A stretch of 64,000 bases of DNA from Brassica napus (taxonomy: Eukaryota; Streptophyta; Magnoliopsida; Brassicales; Brassicaceae), in contig NW_026014745.1 of the NCBI RefSeq assembly GCF_020379485.1, positions 1 to 64,000 on the forward strand. The letters are read 5' to 3'. The stretch's first letter is position 1, and each line of letters starts with the position of its first letter. This document shows positions 20,557-30,830 of this stretch, piece by piece. The notes below the pieces were generated by a model. That model did no database searches, was not told where the DNA came from, and saw only the letters and a program-made list of their open reading frames with translations. A program made the translations under genes and the position numbers.

Positions 20557-20668
20557 CTCCCCCTCAAGCTTGACTTTAGCTGATCCTAAGTCAAGCTTGG
20601 AACCTTGAAGAACTTCCTCATTAAAAACCTCACCAAGGAAAACCCTTTGGGACAAAACCTTGATGAGG
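20557..20668 (-). other. N1 polypurine tract, PPT hairpin and 3' stem-loop
   Basis: In minus orientation: stem-loop arms 20658-20668 and 20628-20638 around CCCAAAGGG, a long PPT hairpin (CAAGCTTGACTT pairing with AAGTCAAGCTTG), then agggggag against the LTR. Confidence 0.8.
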
Positions 20669-22758
20669 GAAAAAGTGTAAAGCCTTCAAGGCCTAGGGAT
20701 TGGCCAGTGAGTCTTTGTGCCTTACCAACAATGTAAGGGACACAAAGACTCTGGATCATGGCCCTCATATGATGCAAGATAGAACCCACTCCTCTTGCTC
20801 ATCATCAACACTTCTTGTACTCTTCTTCAGACAGATCTTGGTCTCTCCCCCTTTCTCACAACCTTCTTGTTGTGATCAAGTGCTCGGACTACCAGATCTT
20901 CCTTGATAGATACAAGCTGAGTCTTGGTTGCTTCTTCTTCATGAGATCACACCTTGCTTGAACTTATGTGAACATGCCTCAGCTTCTCTCCAATCACCTC
21001 AACTCTAGAAGCCGCCTTCGAGATTGCTTCTTCATTCTTCACTACACTTCTTCACCAGGATGTCTTCTCTTCTTGAATAACCACCAAGTACTCTCACTCC
21101 ATTCTCGGATCACAGAAGTATCTCAACACTCCCCCTCAAGCTTGACCATGTGGAACAAGTCAAGCTTGGAAGGATTGCTTCTTGAACCGCAACACAAACC
21201 ATTACACACTCACTTCTGACTTTGCCATCTTCTTGGAATGCTGGTTGATTCATAAGCTCTCTACAACCACCTCAATACCTGAAGCCGCATTGCTAGAGTA
21301 ACTGTCTTCTTCACACAGCCAAGAGCACTCTGAATACTCTCTTGTCTTAGGCTTTGCCACTGCCTAAACCCGGATAGCTTCATCTTCATTCTCTTGTAAT
21401 GGTAAGGAGGAAACAGGTCTTGAACTTTGGCTCTTCAGGTTGCTCATTTGAATCCCCACCACAAGCTTGAATTGAGTCTAGGTTCAAGCTTGAAATGAGC
21501 CTCAATGAACTTCAAGACCAGGAGCACACAACCCTAACAGCTGCGCTTAAATCACTGATCCACCCTCTTGCCTTTAGCTTCAAGTACCCCTCAGGTCACC
21601 GGTCTCCTCAAGACTTTGGTGATGACCTTTACTTGTGTGTCTTCATGAACCAGGAGCTCATCACTATCACTAGCTGCGCTTCTCAACCGGCCATACACAC
21701 AAGCCACTCTCCATTGCTTCAACAATGGGCATTGTCTTCCTCTTCTACTCGGATTGGTGATGGACAAGTAACACTTCTCATGTTCCTGAAACATCACTCA
21801 AACTCCAGCAAAGATCAGAAACAAGTGCATTGGGTCAACACTTGATGCATCATCAAGTTTGAACACCAATGTCTTTAAGCAATGCAACAGATTAAACAAG
21901 ACAATCAAGTTCACATCTTTGCAAGCTCATCTCTCTAAGTTCTAGTATGATCCTACAGATTCATTACAAGACACTTAGGCAACTCTTGACAGCTCCTTTA
22001 CTCAGCTACTAGTCATTAATCTAGTGCCTCAATGTAAGGTAACTTCAAGACACTATGCTCTAGCTTTCAGTCGGTTTTAACTCATGTATGCAAGCAGATT
22101 CAATCAATCACAACAAGCACTACAATGAACCGGAGCTCAGCATTTTAAAATCAATCTCAATCACCAAACAAGTCTCTTTAAACATCCTGGGATAGATTCT
22201 AAATTCATTTTCATTTAGCAATCTTTAAACAATCCTCAGGTTTTCAATCACATCACAACACAACAACCAGATTTTATCACAAGCTCATTATCACTTAAGG
22301 TTTAAAGAATCGCTTACTACCAAGGAACCAGGTTGGTCCTTGTATCACTCTCGGATGGTAAGCTCATGACTTTGAGGATATGAGAGTCTAGGTCGTCACC
22401 TCTCTCCTTCTCCTTCAGTTCATGACTTCCTCCTTGTTTCTCATACTCACAAACCCCTCCTTTCTTCAAGCCCTCTACTCGCCATCTTATGGATAGCTTT
22501 CTCTTCACACCGGATGAGGAACAACCTTTGGACAAGGCGCCATGGACAAGGTTCGCGAGGCCTCTCCACACACCTTTGCTTCCAACAAGAGTCTTCATCA
22601 GGTACAGGTCGGACTGGCTGAGAGATAAGGAGTAACACGCCATGCTTCAGTCTTCATCTTCTTGAATAACCAGAACCGCAAGTACATGCCTTCAAGGCTT
22701 TGATTTGAGCTGAGGTGAGAGCAAGTGATTTGCGGAAGCTACAGCTCAGGTTCTGATG
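20669..22758 (-). other. N1 non-coding interior
   Basis: No frame over about 120 codons and none resembling Gag or Pol. The part up to 21128 is homologous to the 3' extension of the N2 LTR. A second PPT-like ctccccctcaagcttgac follows TCTCAACA at 21121-21128. The remainder (including GAAGCCGC, cagccaagag and caatgggca blocks at 21280-21740) is alignable with the N2 interior at 56610-57050, so it is conserved non-coding sequence of unknown origin. Confidence 0.75.
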
Positions 22759-22776
22759 AACCTGGCACTGATACCA
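22759..22776 (-). other. N1 primer binding site, one-base variant
   Basis: AACCTGGCACTGATACCA in plus view: the standard site with A in place of T within the tRNA-complementary stretch. Confidence 0.88.
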
Positions 22777-23810
22777 TGTGAGATTTATAGAGTTCTCTTC
22801 TCTAGTTGTGTTTGTGTGTGTATAAACTCCAATGGAGAAAGATGAGAGCTTGCTCTAGGTGATTTAGACAGAGAGATTGATGAGAGTGTTTACTTAAATC
22901 AGAAACAAAAGACTTTGAGAGATTAGGAGATTAAAGACTAAGAAAGGGAGAGATTAAAGAGAATCTGATTCAAGAACACAACTTCTTATTTCCATGAAGT
23001 GGAGAGGGGAAATCCCCCTTACTCCCTTAACCTTTACAAATCGCCAACCTTAGGCTTATATATGCCTTTACAAGAGCAAATCATAAACCTAAATCTAATG
23101 GCTGATAATACTTGAAGTTTAAATGGATGGTGTAGATGAGCTGGTCTTGTTTGTCATGAGGAGAAGGTGATCTGATTGGATAGAAGAGGCTGGCGCCTCA
23201 TTGGCTCATTCAAACTAGGCTGGCTCTTGATTGGTTCTTCTTTGGCTCCTTTGTATTAAGCTTGGAACCAGTCTAGGTTCATAGTCAAGGCTGCCTTTAC
23301 TTTACAGCCAAGGCCAGCCTGTCTTGAACCTTATCCACGCCCAAAGCTCCTCCAAGGGATCTCCACTTGATTCCCTTTTGATGCCATCTGATCAGAACCT
23401 TATCCATTCGCCCAACACCTTTTCTTTATGTCCCAAGCTTTGCACAACACCATCAGGAGGTGTACGGACCATTCCCTATCCGTACCCTTGCGCCCTAACT
23501 TTGCACAAAGCTTAAAACACCCAAATGGTCGAGTCTGCACTTCTAGGGTCGTCCACCGTCCGTACTGATCCGTACATGGCCGTACAGCCTCGCCCTATCT
23601 TTGCACACTCGCCCATTTTCTTCTCAACACTCTTCTAAGTCTCTCCTAGACTTTACCCTTGCTTAGAACATCCATCAGATCACTTCTCTACACCTTCAGA
23701 TACTTCATAACTCTTGATAGGCATTCTCCATAGCTCTTGCCCTATCTTTGTACAAGCCACATCTCAACTCCACACCTTTGCCTTCTCCATTTCTTTTCTT
23801 CAAGTTAAGA
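22777..23810 (-). repeat. N1 5' LTR (1034 bp)
   Basis: Same length as the 3' LTR with about five substitutions. GTAC-core sites cluster at about 23458-23590. It ends AAGTTAAGA, followed by the TSD tgaat. Confidence 0.92.
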
Positions 23811-23815
23811 TGAAT

Positions 23816-24639
23816 TAGATCAAAGCATTTGTCATAAACAGTAGATGAAATGGGAAACACAGTTTTACAATGCTTGCCTAAAATGCAAGCTTCACAATCC
23901 TTATTTTCAAATACCACACATGGTAACATTAAGTTTAAAGCCCTAACATGGGGATGACCTAGTCTAGCATGCCACAATGCATTTTTATTCATCATAGAAG
24001 CAGAAGTAAATGAGCATAAGTAATCAGAAACATGAGCTAGTTCTTCAAGTAAATATAAATCTCCCTTGGTAACTCCTTTTCCAATCAATTGGCTGCTCTC
24101 AATATCCTGAAACTTCACATCATTAGGACTAAATATAACATTGCAATTAAGATCTGTAGTACACTTCTTTACAGATAATAGATTTGATGTGAAGTCAGGC
24201 ATATAAAATGCTTTAGAGTCTTTATCAAACAATTTTAGCTTGCCAATTCCTCTAATTGGGATTTTATCTCCATTTGCAATCATGACATGTCCATTTGTAG
24301 GTTCAATGTCTCTAATCAAACTAGTATCACTAATCATATGATGAGAAGCTCCTGAATCAACTACCAATGGTTTAAACAGATTGTGTGCAATATGAGACTG
24401 TCCAAGTATGCTAGTAGGTTTATAAGCAATGCTTGAATGATCAGGTTCTCTAGCAATACTACACGATTCATATGATGCACCAAAGGAGTAACCAAGAGTA
24501 CCAAGTGTTTTACCATTCTCCTTTAGCATTTTGATGAGGGAGTCAATGTCTGATCTCCTTAGGTACTCGTTCTCACGGTTGTTCTGAAGGCTTGGCTGAG
24601 GTGTGTAAGTCACCAGGGCCTTGCTATCTCCAGGCTCAC
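23816..24639 (-). pseudogene. M3 gag end, protease and integrase zinc finger, cut by N1 and P5
   Basis: Continuation of the M3 polyprotein. It holds the end of Gag (DSKALVTYTPQPS, YLRRSDIDSLIKMLKENG, GYSFGAS), protease VVDSGASHHMISD, the FYMPDFTSNLLSVKK region and the integrase HHCC finger (HARLGH...CEACILGKHC), up to FDLIH where N1 is inserted. It is open over this length with beta-type sequence. At 24640 it is cut by P5; the upstream Gag, including any CCHC knuckle, would lie beyond the right edge of the window. Confidence 0.9.
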
Positions 24640-25162
24640 TGTTGAGATAAGAGAATAAAGTGTTGAGATGAGGAGATGAAGAGTTGATACATGGATAGAG
24701 GAAGGGATTTGGAGCAGGTAGTAACTTTGGAGATTTACCACAGTAACTTTATTGTTACTGTGGTAACTAAGTTAAAAGACTTGGGAAGTTACCCTGCATC
24801 CATTTGGAGAGTGTAACACGACAGGAGGAGTCTGGATAAGCAAGGAGGAGTTTGGATAAGGTCTGGTCAAGGGAAGAGAGCTTTAGACAGGCTGGCACCA
24901 GCTGGAAAGCTAAAGCAAGATACCCAAGCATGTGAGGAACCTTATTGGCTGGTTTGAATAAGGCATCTTTGACTACACATGCTTCTTATCCTAACCAGAC
25001 TGAACCTGGACGAAAATATGTATCTCTAATCTATATATGTTGTAAACTCTCTCATTAATCAAGCTAATGGAGTTTTGAGTCTCTCTCTCTCTTGTTCTTA
25101 ATCTCCAATCTCTTTAATTCTCAGATTAAACTTAATCACTCTTTAAATCACTAAATCTATTA
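24640..25162 (+). repeat. P5 5' LTR (523 bp)
   Basis: Starts TGTTGAGATAAGAGAATAAAG and ends ATCTATTA at the PBS. It has a 13-bp perfect hairpin at 24735-24747 and 24754-24766, TTGACTACACATGCTT at 24969-24984 and TATATAT near 25032. Diagnostic bases distinguish it from the two P4 LTRs. Confidence 0.93.
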
Positions 25163-25180
25163 TGGTATCAGAGCCAGGTT
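25163..25180 (+). other. P5 primer binding site (initiator tRNA-Met)
   Basis: TGGTATCAGAGCCAGGTT directly follows the 5' LTR. Confidence 0.93.
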
Positions 25181-25434
25181 CCGTTAAAAGGAGAGAGTGA
25201 TTTCGTGGTTCCAAATGTTCTTGAGTGTTCTTGAGTGTTCTTGAGAGTTCTTGAGATTTTTCAAGAGCTAGATCCTTTAAAAGTCAAGTTTGTGTCTGTT
25301 GGTGTTTCTTTTGGAGAGTCAGCTTCAAGGGAGTCTCTTTAGGTGTTTGACAAGGTCAGAAGAGGGGTCTAGCTTGAGGTTAAGATTGGCGTGTGAGATT
25401 AGAAGCATCTGAGTGAAGATCTAGGCTAAAGAAG

Positions 25435-27135
25435 ATGGAGCTGCTTCAATCTGGTACAACAAGGAGTGAAGAGAAGAAAGAGAGAGGGAATGAGTGGGGG
25501 TGGTTCTCACAGATGAAAACAACTCTGAAAAGTTGTGGAGTTTGGAGAAACCATGAGAAGGAAGAGTCTTTGAAGGGTAAAGCTGCTGAGAAAGATCAGA
25601 CAGCAAGAAAAACAAGTGGAGATTGCTTCAGTCTTGAAGAAAGTACACTGCTTGAGAAGATTGAAGATGTTTATGAGGACAAGATCAGTCTTAGGAGAGT
25701 GTATGAAGTCAAGAAGGTGATTAGTGAAGTTAAACCAGGAAGAGAAGGGTTTAATAACCATGTGAGGAAGCTACAACATTTGTGGGTTGAACTACAAGGG
25801 TTGAGATCTCATGTGGATGGGGATACTACACAAGAGCAAGCGACGGTGCTAAAGCTCTTGGCGAGTATGGAGTCATCATATGGGTGGCTGGTGGAGATGG
25901 TTCTAAGAGGGGAACAGCTTCCGGAAATGGAAGAGGTCTGTGTGCTTATAAGAAGGGCGTATGGGATAATGAGAGATGATGAGAGGCTAACCATGAGTAG
26001 GAGTGAGAGCTCATGGAAGCCAACTGGGAGTAGGAGTGAGAGCTTCCAGAAGCTAACCATGAGTAGGAGTGAGAGCTCATGGAGGCTAACCGGGAGTAGG
26101 AGTGAGGGCTTCCGGAAGAGGAGGAGGTGCAGAATGCTATCCAAAGCCTCTATCAACATAGGAAAGGGTAGAAAGAGAGTTGTGGGAGAGTGTTCTTACT
26201 CAGCCTACATGGCGAAATCAGTAGAAGACAGTGGGGTGTTAAAAGAGCAGGAGAAAGGGAGTAGAGCTGATGATCGCATCACCAGGAAAGAATGGAGAGT
26301 GTTCATGGAACAAGTACAAGCCTTAGCAGCAAGCAGGAAGCAGGCTATACAATCCGGAGCTTCTAAACCAATTGTGATTGATTCTGGAGCAAGTCATCAT
26401 ATGATCAGTGATAGGAGGCTTATAAGTGAGATCAAGGTTGCAACAGGGAGTGTTATGATAGCTAATGGTGCCATGATCCCAATAGAAGGAGTGGGAAAGC
26501 TAAAACTGTTTGAGAAGGACACAACTGCCTTCTACATGCCTCAGTTCACTTCAAATCTATTATCTGTGAAGAAAGCTACCATTGATCTTGATTGTCAAGT
26601 AGTATTCAGACCTGATGAAGTGGAGTTTCAAGATTTGAAGACTGGGAGAGTCATTGGCAGAGGAGACAGCAAGAATCAGCTATATCACCTCAACTTGGCT
26701 AAGACCTCTAATCCCTTTGATTCTATTTGCTTGAGTAGTACTGCTGAGAAGATTGATAGTATTACTTGGCATGCTAGATTAGGACATCCTCATGCTCGTG
26801 CCATTGAATTGATAATCCCTAATATGTCATTCAATCACTTGAATTGTGAAGCATGCATATTAGGAAAGCATTGTAGGACTGTTTTTCCAACATCTGAGAC
26901 TACTTATGAGCATTGCTTTGATCTAGTTCACTCGGATGTGTGGACCGCTCCATGCATGTCTAGAGACAGCCATAAATACTTTGTGACATTCATTGATGAG
27001 AAGTCTAAGTATACATGGCTCACATTGCTTCCATCTAAAGATAGGGTGCTAGAAGCTTTTATGAACTTCCAAGCATATGTATCTAATCAATACAATGCCA
27101 CTGTGAAGGTACTGAGATCAGACAACGGAGGTGAA
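25435..27135 (+). pseudogene. P5 gag, protease and integrase N-terminal half, cut by P4
   Basis: Open from ATG 25435 (MELLQSGTT) to the integrase DNGGE motif, where P4 is inserted. Gag has a divergent core (VYEVKKVISEVK, HLWVELQGLRS, LKLLASMESSYGWLVEM) and four 11-residue SRSE repeats (DNA 25990-26121) but no CCHC knuckle. Protease keeps DSGASHHMISD, and the integrase HHCC finger and first two catalytic Asp are present. The protein resumes at 62097. This half has no stop or shift, so the lesions of P5 are the P4 insertion and a nonsense codon near 63855. Confidence 0.93.
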
Positions 27136-27650
27136 TGTTGAGATAAGAGAATAAAGTGTTGAGATGAAGAGTTGATACATGGATAGAGGAAGGGATTTGG
27201 AGCAGGTAGTAACTTTGGAGATTTACCACAGTAACTTTATTGTTACTGTGGTAACTAAGTTAAAAGACTTGGGAAGTTACCCTGCATCCATTTGGAGAGT
27301 GTAACACGACAGGAGGAGTCTGGATAAGCAAGGAGGAGTTTGGATAAGGTCTGGTCAAGGGAAGAGAGCTTTAGACAGGCTGGCACCAGCTGGAAAGCTA
27401 AAGCAAGATACCCAAGCATGTGAGGAACCTTATTGACTGGTTTGAATAAGGCATCTTTGACTACACATGATTCTTATCCTAACTAGACTGAACCTGGACG
27501 AAAATATGAATCTCTAATCTATATATGTTGTAAACTCTCTCATTCATCAAGCTAATGGAGTTTTGAGTCTCTCTCTCTCTTGTTCTTAATCTCCAATCTC
27601 TCTAATTCTCAGATTAAACTTAATCACTCTTTAAATCACTAAATCTATTA
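27136..27650 (+). repeat. P4 5' LTR (515 bp)
   Basis: Like the 523-bp 3' LTR but lacking 8 bp (GAGGAGAT) near its start, plus a few private substitutions. It carries the alpha U3 hairpin, TTGACTACACATG and TATATAT. Confidence 0.92.
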
Positions 27651-27668
27651 TGGTATCAGAGCCAGGTT
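27651..27668 (+). other. P4 primer binding site (initiator tRNA-Met)
   Basis: TGGTATCAGAGCCAGGTT directly follows the LTR. Confidence 0.93.
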
Positions 27669-27912
27669 CCTTTAAAAGGAGAGAGTGATTTCGTGGTTCC
27701 AAATGTTCTTGAGTGTTCTTGAGAGTTCTTGAGATTTTTCAAGAGCTAGATCCTTTAAAAGTCAAGTTTGTGTCTGTTGGTGTTTCTTTTGGAGAGTCAG
27801 CTTCAAGGGAGTCTCTTTAGGTGTTTGACAAGGTCAGAAGAGGGGTCTAGCTTGTGGTTAAGCTTGGGGTGTGAGATTAGAAGCATCTGAGTGAAGATCT
27901 AGGCTAAAGAAG

Positions 27913-29612
27913 ATGGAGCTGCTTCAATCTGGTACAACAAGGAGTGAAGAGAAGAAAGAGAGAGGGAATGAGTGGGGGTGGTTCTCACGGATGAAAACAA
28001 CTCTGAAAAGTTGTGGAGTTTGGAGAAACCATGAGAAGGAAGAGTCTTTGAAGGGTAAAGCTGCTGAGAAAGATCAGACAGCAAGAAAAACAAGTGGAGA
28101 TTGCTTCAGTCTTGAAGAAAGTACACTGCTTGAGAAGATTAAAGATGTTTATGAGGACAAGATCAGTCTTAGGAGAGTGTATGAAGTCAAGAAGGTGATT
28201 AGTGAAGTTAAACCAGGAAGAGAAGGGTTTAATAACCATGTGAGGAAGCTACAACATTTGTGGGTTGAACTACAAGGGTTGAGATCTCATGTGGATGGGG
28301 ATACTACACAAGAGCAAGCGACGGTGCTGAAGCTCTTGGCGAGTATGGAGTCATCATATGGGTGGCTGGTGGAGATGGTTCTAAGAGGGGAACAGCTTCC
28401 GGGAATGGAAGAGGTCTGTGTGCTTATGAGAAGGGCGTATGGGATAATGAGAGATGATGAGAGGCTAACCATGAGTAGGAGTGAGAGCTCATGGAAGCCA
28501 ACTGGGAGTAGGAGTGAGAGCTTCCAGAAGCTAACCATGAGTAGGAGTGAGAGCTCATGGAGGCTAACCGGGAGTAGGAGTGAGGGCTTCCGGAAGAGGA
28601 GGAGGTGCAGAATGCTATCCAAAGCCTCTATCAACATAGGAAAGGGTAGAAAGAGAGTTGTGGGAGAGTGTTCTTACTCAGCCTACATGGGGAAATCAGT
28701 AGAAGACAGTGGGGTGTTAAAAGAGCAGGAAAAGGGAGTAGAGCTGATGATCGCATCACCAGGAAAGAATGGAGAGTGTTCATGGAACAAGTACAAGCCT
28801 TAGCAGCAAGCAGGAAGCAGGCTATACAATCCGGAGCTTCTAAACCAATTGTGATTGATTCTGGAGCAAGTCATCATATGATCAGTGATAGGAGGCTTAT
28901 AAGTGAGATCAAGGCTGCAACAGGGAGTGTTATGATAGCTAATGGTGCCATGATCCCAATAGAAGGAGTGGGAAAGCTAAAACTGTTTGAGAAGGACACA
29001 ACTGCCTTCTACATGCCTCAGTTCACTTCAAATCTATTATCTGTGAAGAAAGCTACCATTGATCTTGATTGTCAAGTAGTATTCAGACCTGATGAAGTGG
29101 AGTTTCAAGATTTGAAGACTGGGAGAGTCATTGGCAGAGGAGACAGCAAGAATCAGCTATATCACCTCAACTTGGCTAAGACCTCTAATCCCTTTGATTC
29201 TATTTGCTTGAGTAGTACTGCTGAGAAGATTGATAGTATTACTTGGCATGCTAGATTAGGACATCCTCATGCTCGTGCCATTGAATTGATAATCCCTAAT
29301 ATGTCATTCAATCACTTGAATTGTGAAGCATGCATATTAGGAAAGCATTGTAGGACTGTTTTTCCAACATCTGAGACTACTTATGAGCATTGCTTTGATC
29401 TAGTTCACTCGGATGTGTGGACCGCTCCATGCATGTCTAGAGACAGCCATAAATACTTTGTGACATTCATTGATGAGAAGTCTAAGTATACATGGCTCAC
29501 ATTGCTTCCATCTAAAGATAGGGTGCTAGAAGCTTTTATGAACTTCCAAGCATATGTATCTAATCAATACAATGCCACTGTGAAGGTACTGAGATCAGAC
29601 AACGGAGGTGAA
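27913..29612 (+). pseudogene. P4 gag, protease and integrase N-terminal half, frameshifted
   Basis: Nearly the same as the P5 copy at 25435-27135. It starts at ATG 27913, has the same divergent Gag with four SRSE units (28468-28599), then protease DSGASHHM and integrase up to DNGGE. A single-base loss at about 28730 (CAGGAAAAGGG against CAGGAGAAAGGG) shifts the frame at the end of Gag; the rest reads open in the next frame to 29612. It ends at gtgaa followed by an LTR start, exactly as the P5 copy does, which suggests the two blocks are tandem duplicates rather than two independent insertions. Confidence 0.9.
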
Positions 29613-29795
29613 TGTTGAGAATAAGAGAATAAAGTGTTGAGATGAGGAGATGAAGAGTTGATACATGGATAGAGGAAGGGATTTGGAGCAGGTAGTAACT
29701 TTGGAGATTTACCACAGTAACTTTATTGTTACTGTGGTAACTAAGTTAAAAGCAAATCCACTGTGAAGGTACTGAGATCAGACAACGGAGGTGAA
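29575..29795 (+). repeat. 38-bp direct repeat flanking a truncated LTR in P4
   Basis: The segment starting CCACTGTGAAGG and ending GGTGAA occurs at 29575-29612 and 29758-29795. Between them lie the first 140 bp of an alpha LTR (29613-29752) and five filler bases (caaat). The integrase frame resumes after the second copy. Confidence 0.92.
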
Positions 29796-30109
29796 TACAT
29801 CAGCAATGCCTTTAAGAGTCATCTAGCCAAGCATGGGATTGTGCATCAGACCAGTTGTCCCTACACACCACAGCAGAATGGTGTAGCTGAGAGGAAGAAT
29901 AGGCACTTGATGGAGGTTGCTAGGTCGATGATGTTTCATGCAAATGTCCCAAAACGTTTTTGGGGAGATGCTGTACAGACTGCTTGCTATCTCATCAACC
30001 GAGTCCCAACCAAGATACTGAAGAATCTGTCTCCATTTGAGGTGCTGAATAAGAGCAAACCATTTATTGATCACCTACGAGTATTTGGATGTGTATGCTA
30101 TATCATGAC
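29758..30109 (+). pseudogene. P4 integrase core, cut by M4
   Basis: Integrase continues from VKVLRSDNGGEYISNAF through NGVAERKNRHLMEVARSMMF (catalytic Glu) to FGCVCYIM, where M4 is inserted at 30110 with the TSD atgac. It is open over this stretch and resumes at 36243. Confidence 0.9.
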
Positions 30110-30689
30110 TGAGAGTTTTGAGTAAAGTAAAAGATAATCTGAGTTTAGATAGGAATAGAGAAGAGATTAGAGTAGATTTGAGAGATTAAGAGACTAATGG
30201 AGAATCATTGTGAAAAGTATATAGAGATTGATTTGTTTAGAACTGTCTAACTTTCATTAATGAGATTGAGATACAATATATAGTAAGTAGAAGACACTAG
30301 GGTTTCATTATACAAGCATGTGAGGTCAAAGCATAAGAGGAGCGCCCATTTGAAAGCGTCCAATGGGAGCATCAGCGTGTGTGAGGCATCTTTTGCTTTA
30401 TGCCTTATCCTTCCAGTCCATGACAGTCTGTCACACGCTCCTTCTCCCTTCCTTATCCACTCTCAACGGTCTGATCACTTTGCCTAAGTGATCAAAGCTT
30501 CTTCCCATCATACAAAGTTACTCGGGTAACTTTGTTTCACCATGACTGAGTTACCTCCTCCCTTTGTACGGCCTAGTACGGATGCTGTACGGCCTTGTAC
30601 GGATGGCTCGTCCATGCTATGCCTTAACTCCCCAAGCTCAACTAGTTCCCATAAGTCTTCCTTCCTTATATCCTCATCTCATCTCAACA
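30110..30689 (-). repeat. M4 3' LTR (580 bp)
   Basis: In minus orientation it begins TGTTGAGATGAGATGAGG and ends CAAAACTCTCA. Four GTACGG motifs lie at 30565-30606. A perfect 9-bp hairpin CAAAGTTAC/GTAACTTTG is at 30513-30534. AAGCATGTGAGGTCAAAG is at 30314-30331 and an ATATATAG TATA-like stretch near 30276. Confidence 0.93.
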
Positions 30690-30797
30690 CTCCCCCTCAA
30701 GCTTAGCTTTGTGAAAGTCTAAGCTTGGATGGCCATGAGATCTTCCTCATTAAAAACCTCACCAAGGAAAACCCATTGGGACAAAACCTTGATGAGG
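30690..30797 (-). other. M4 polypurine tract, PPT hairpin and 3' stem-loop
   Basis: Stem arms 30787-30797 and 30757-30767. PPT hairpin arms 30719-30727 (CTAAGCTTG in plus view) and 30698-30706 (CAAGCTTAG), differing from the alpha version on both sides. PPT agggggag abuts the LTR. Confidence 0.82.
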
Positions 30798-30830
30798 GAA
30801 AAAGAGTAAAGACCTCACAGCCAAAGGGGA

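Larger units (their letters stand above)
19523..23810 (-). mobile_element. N1: gamma-family non-autonomous LTR element
   Basis: A 4288-bp element in M3 with the TSD tgaat (19518-19522 and 23811-23815). It has two 1034-bp LTRs, a PBS, a PPT and a 2220-bp interior that encodes no recognisable Gag or Pol. Its PBS, PPT and 3' stem-loop match those of the coding elements, so it most likely depended on their proteins. About five LTR differences were noticed by eye, giving a recent age. Its right terminus in this view is AAGA, not AACA, in both LTRs. Confidence 0.93.

Noticed and set aside
22317..22643. Possible gene of about 108 codons inside N1
   Set aside because: No recognisable domain, in a non-coding interior; no comparable frame is kept in N2.
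27136..29612. A complete separate element between P5 and P4
   Set aside because: The LTR at 27136 pairs with 61569 by shared diagnostic bases and the TSD gtgaa; the block is better explained as the 5' part of P4 with a local duplication.
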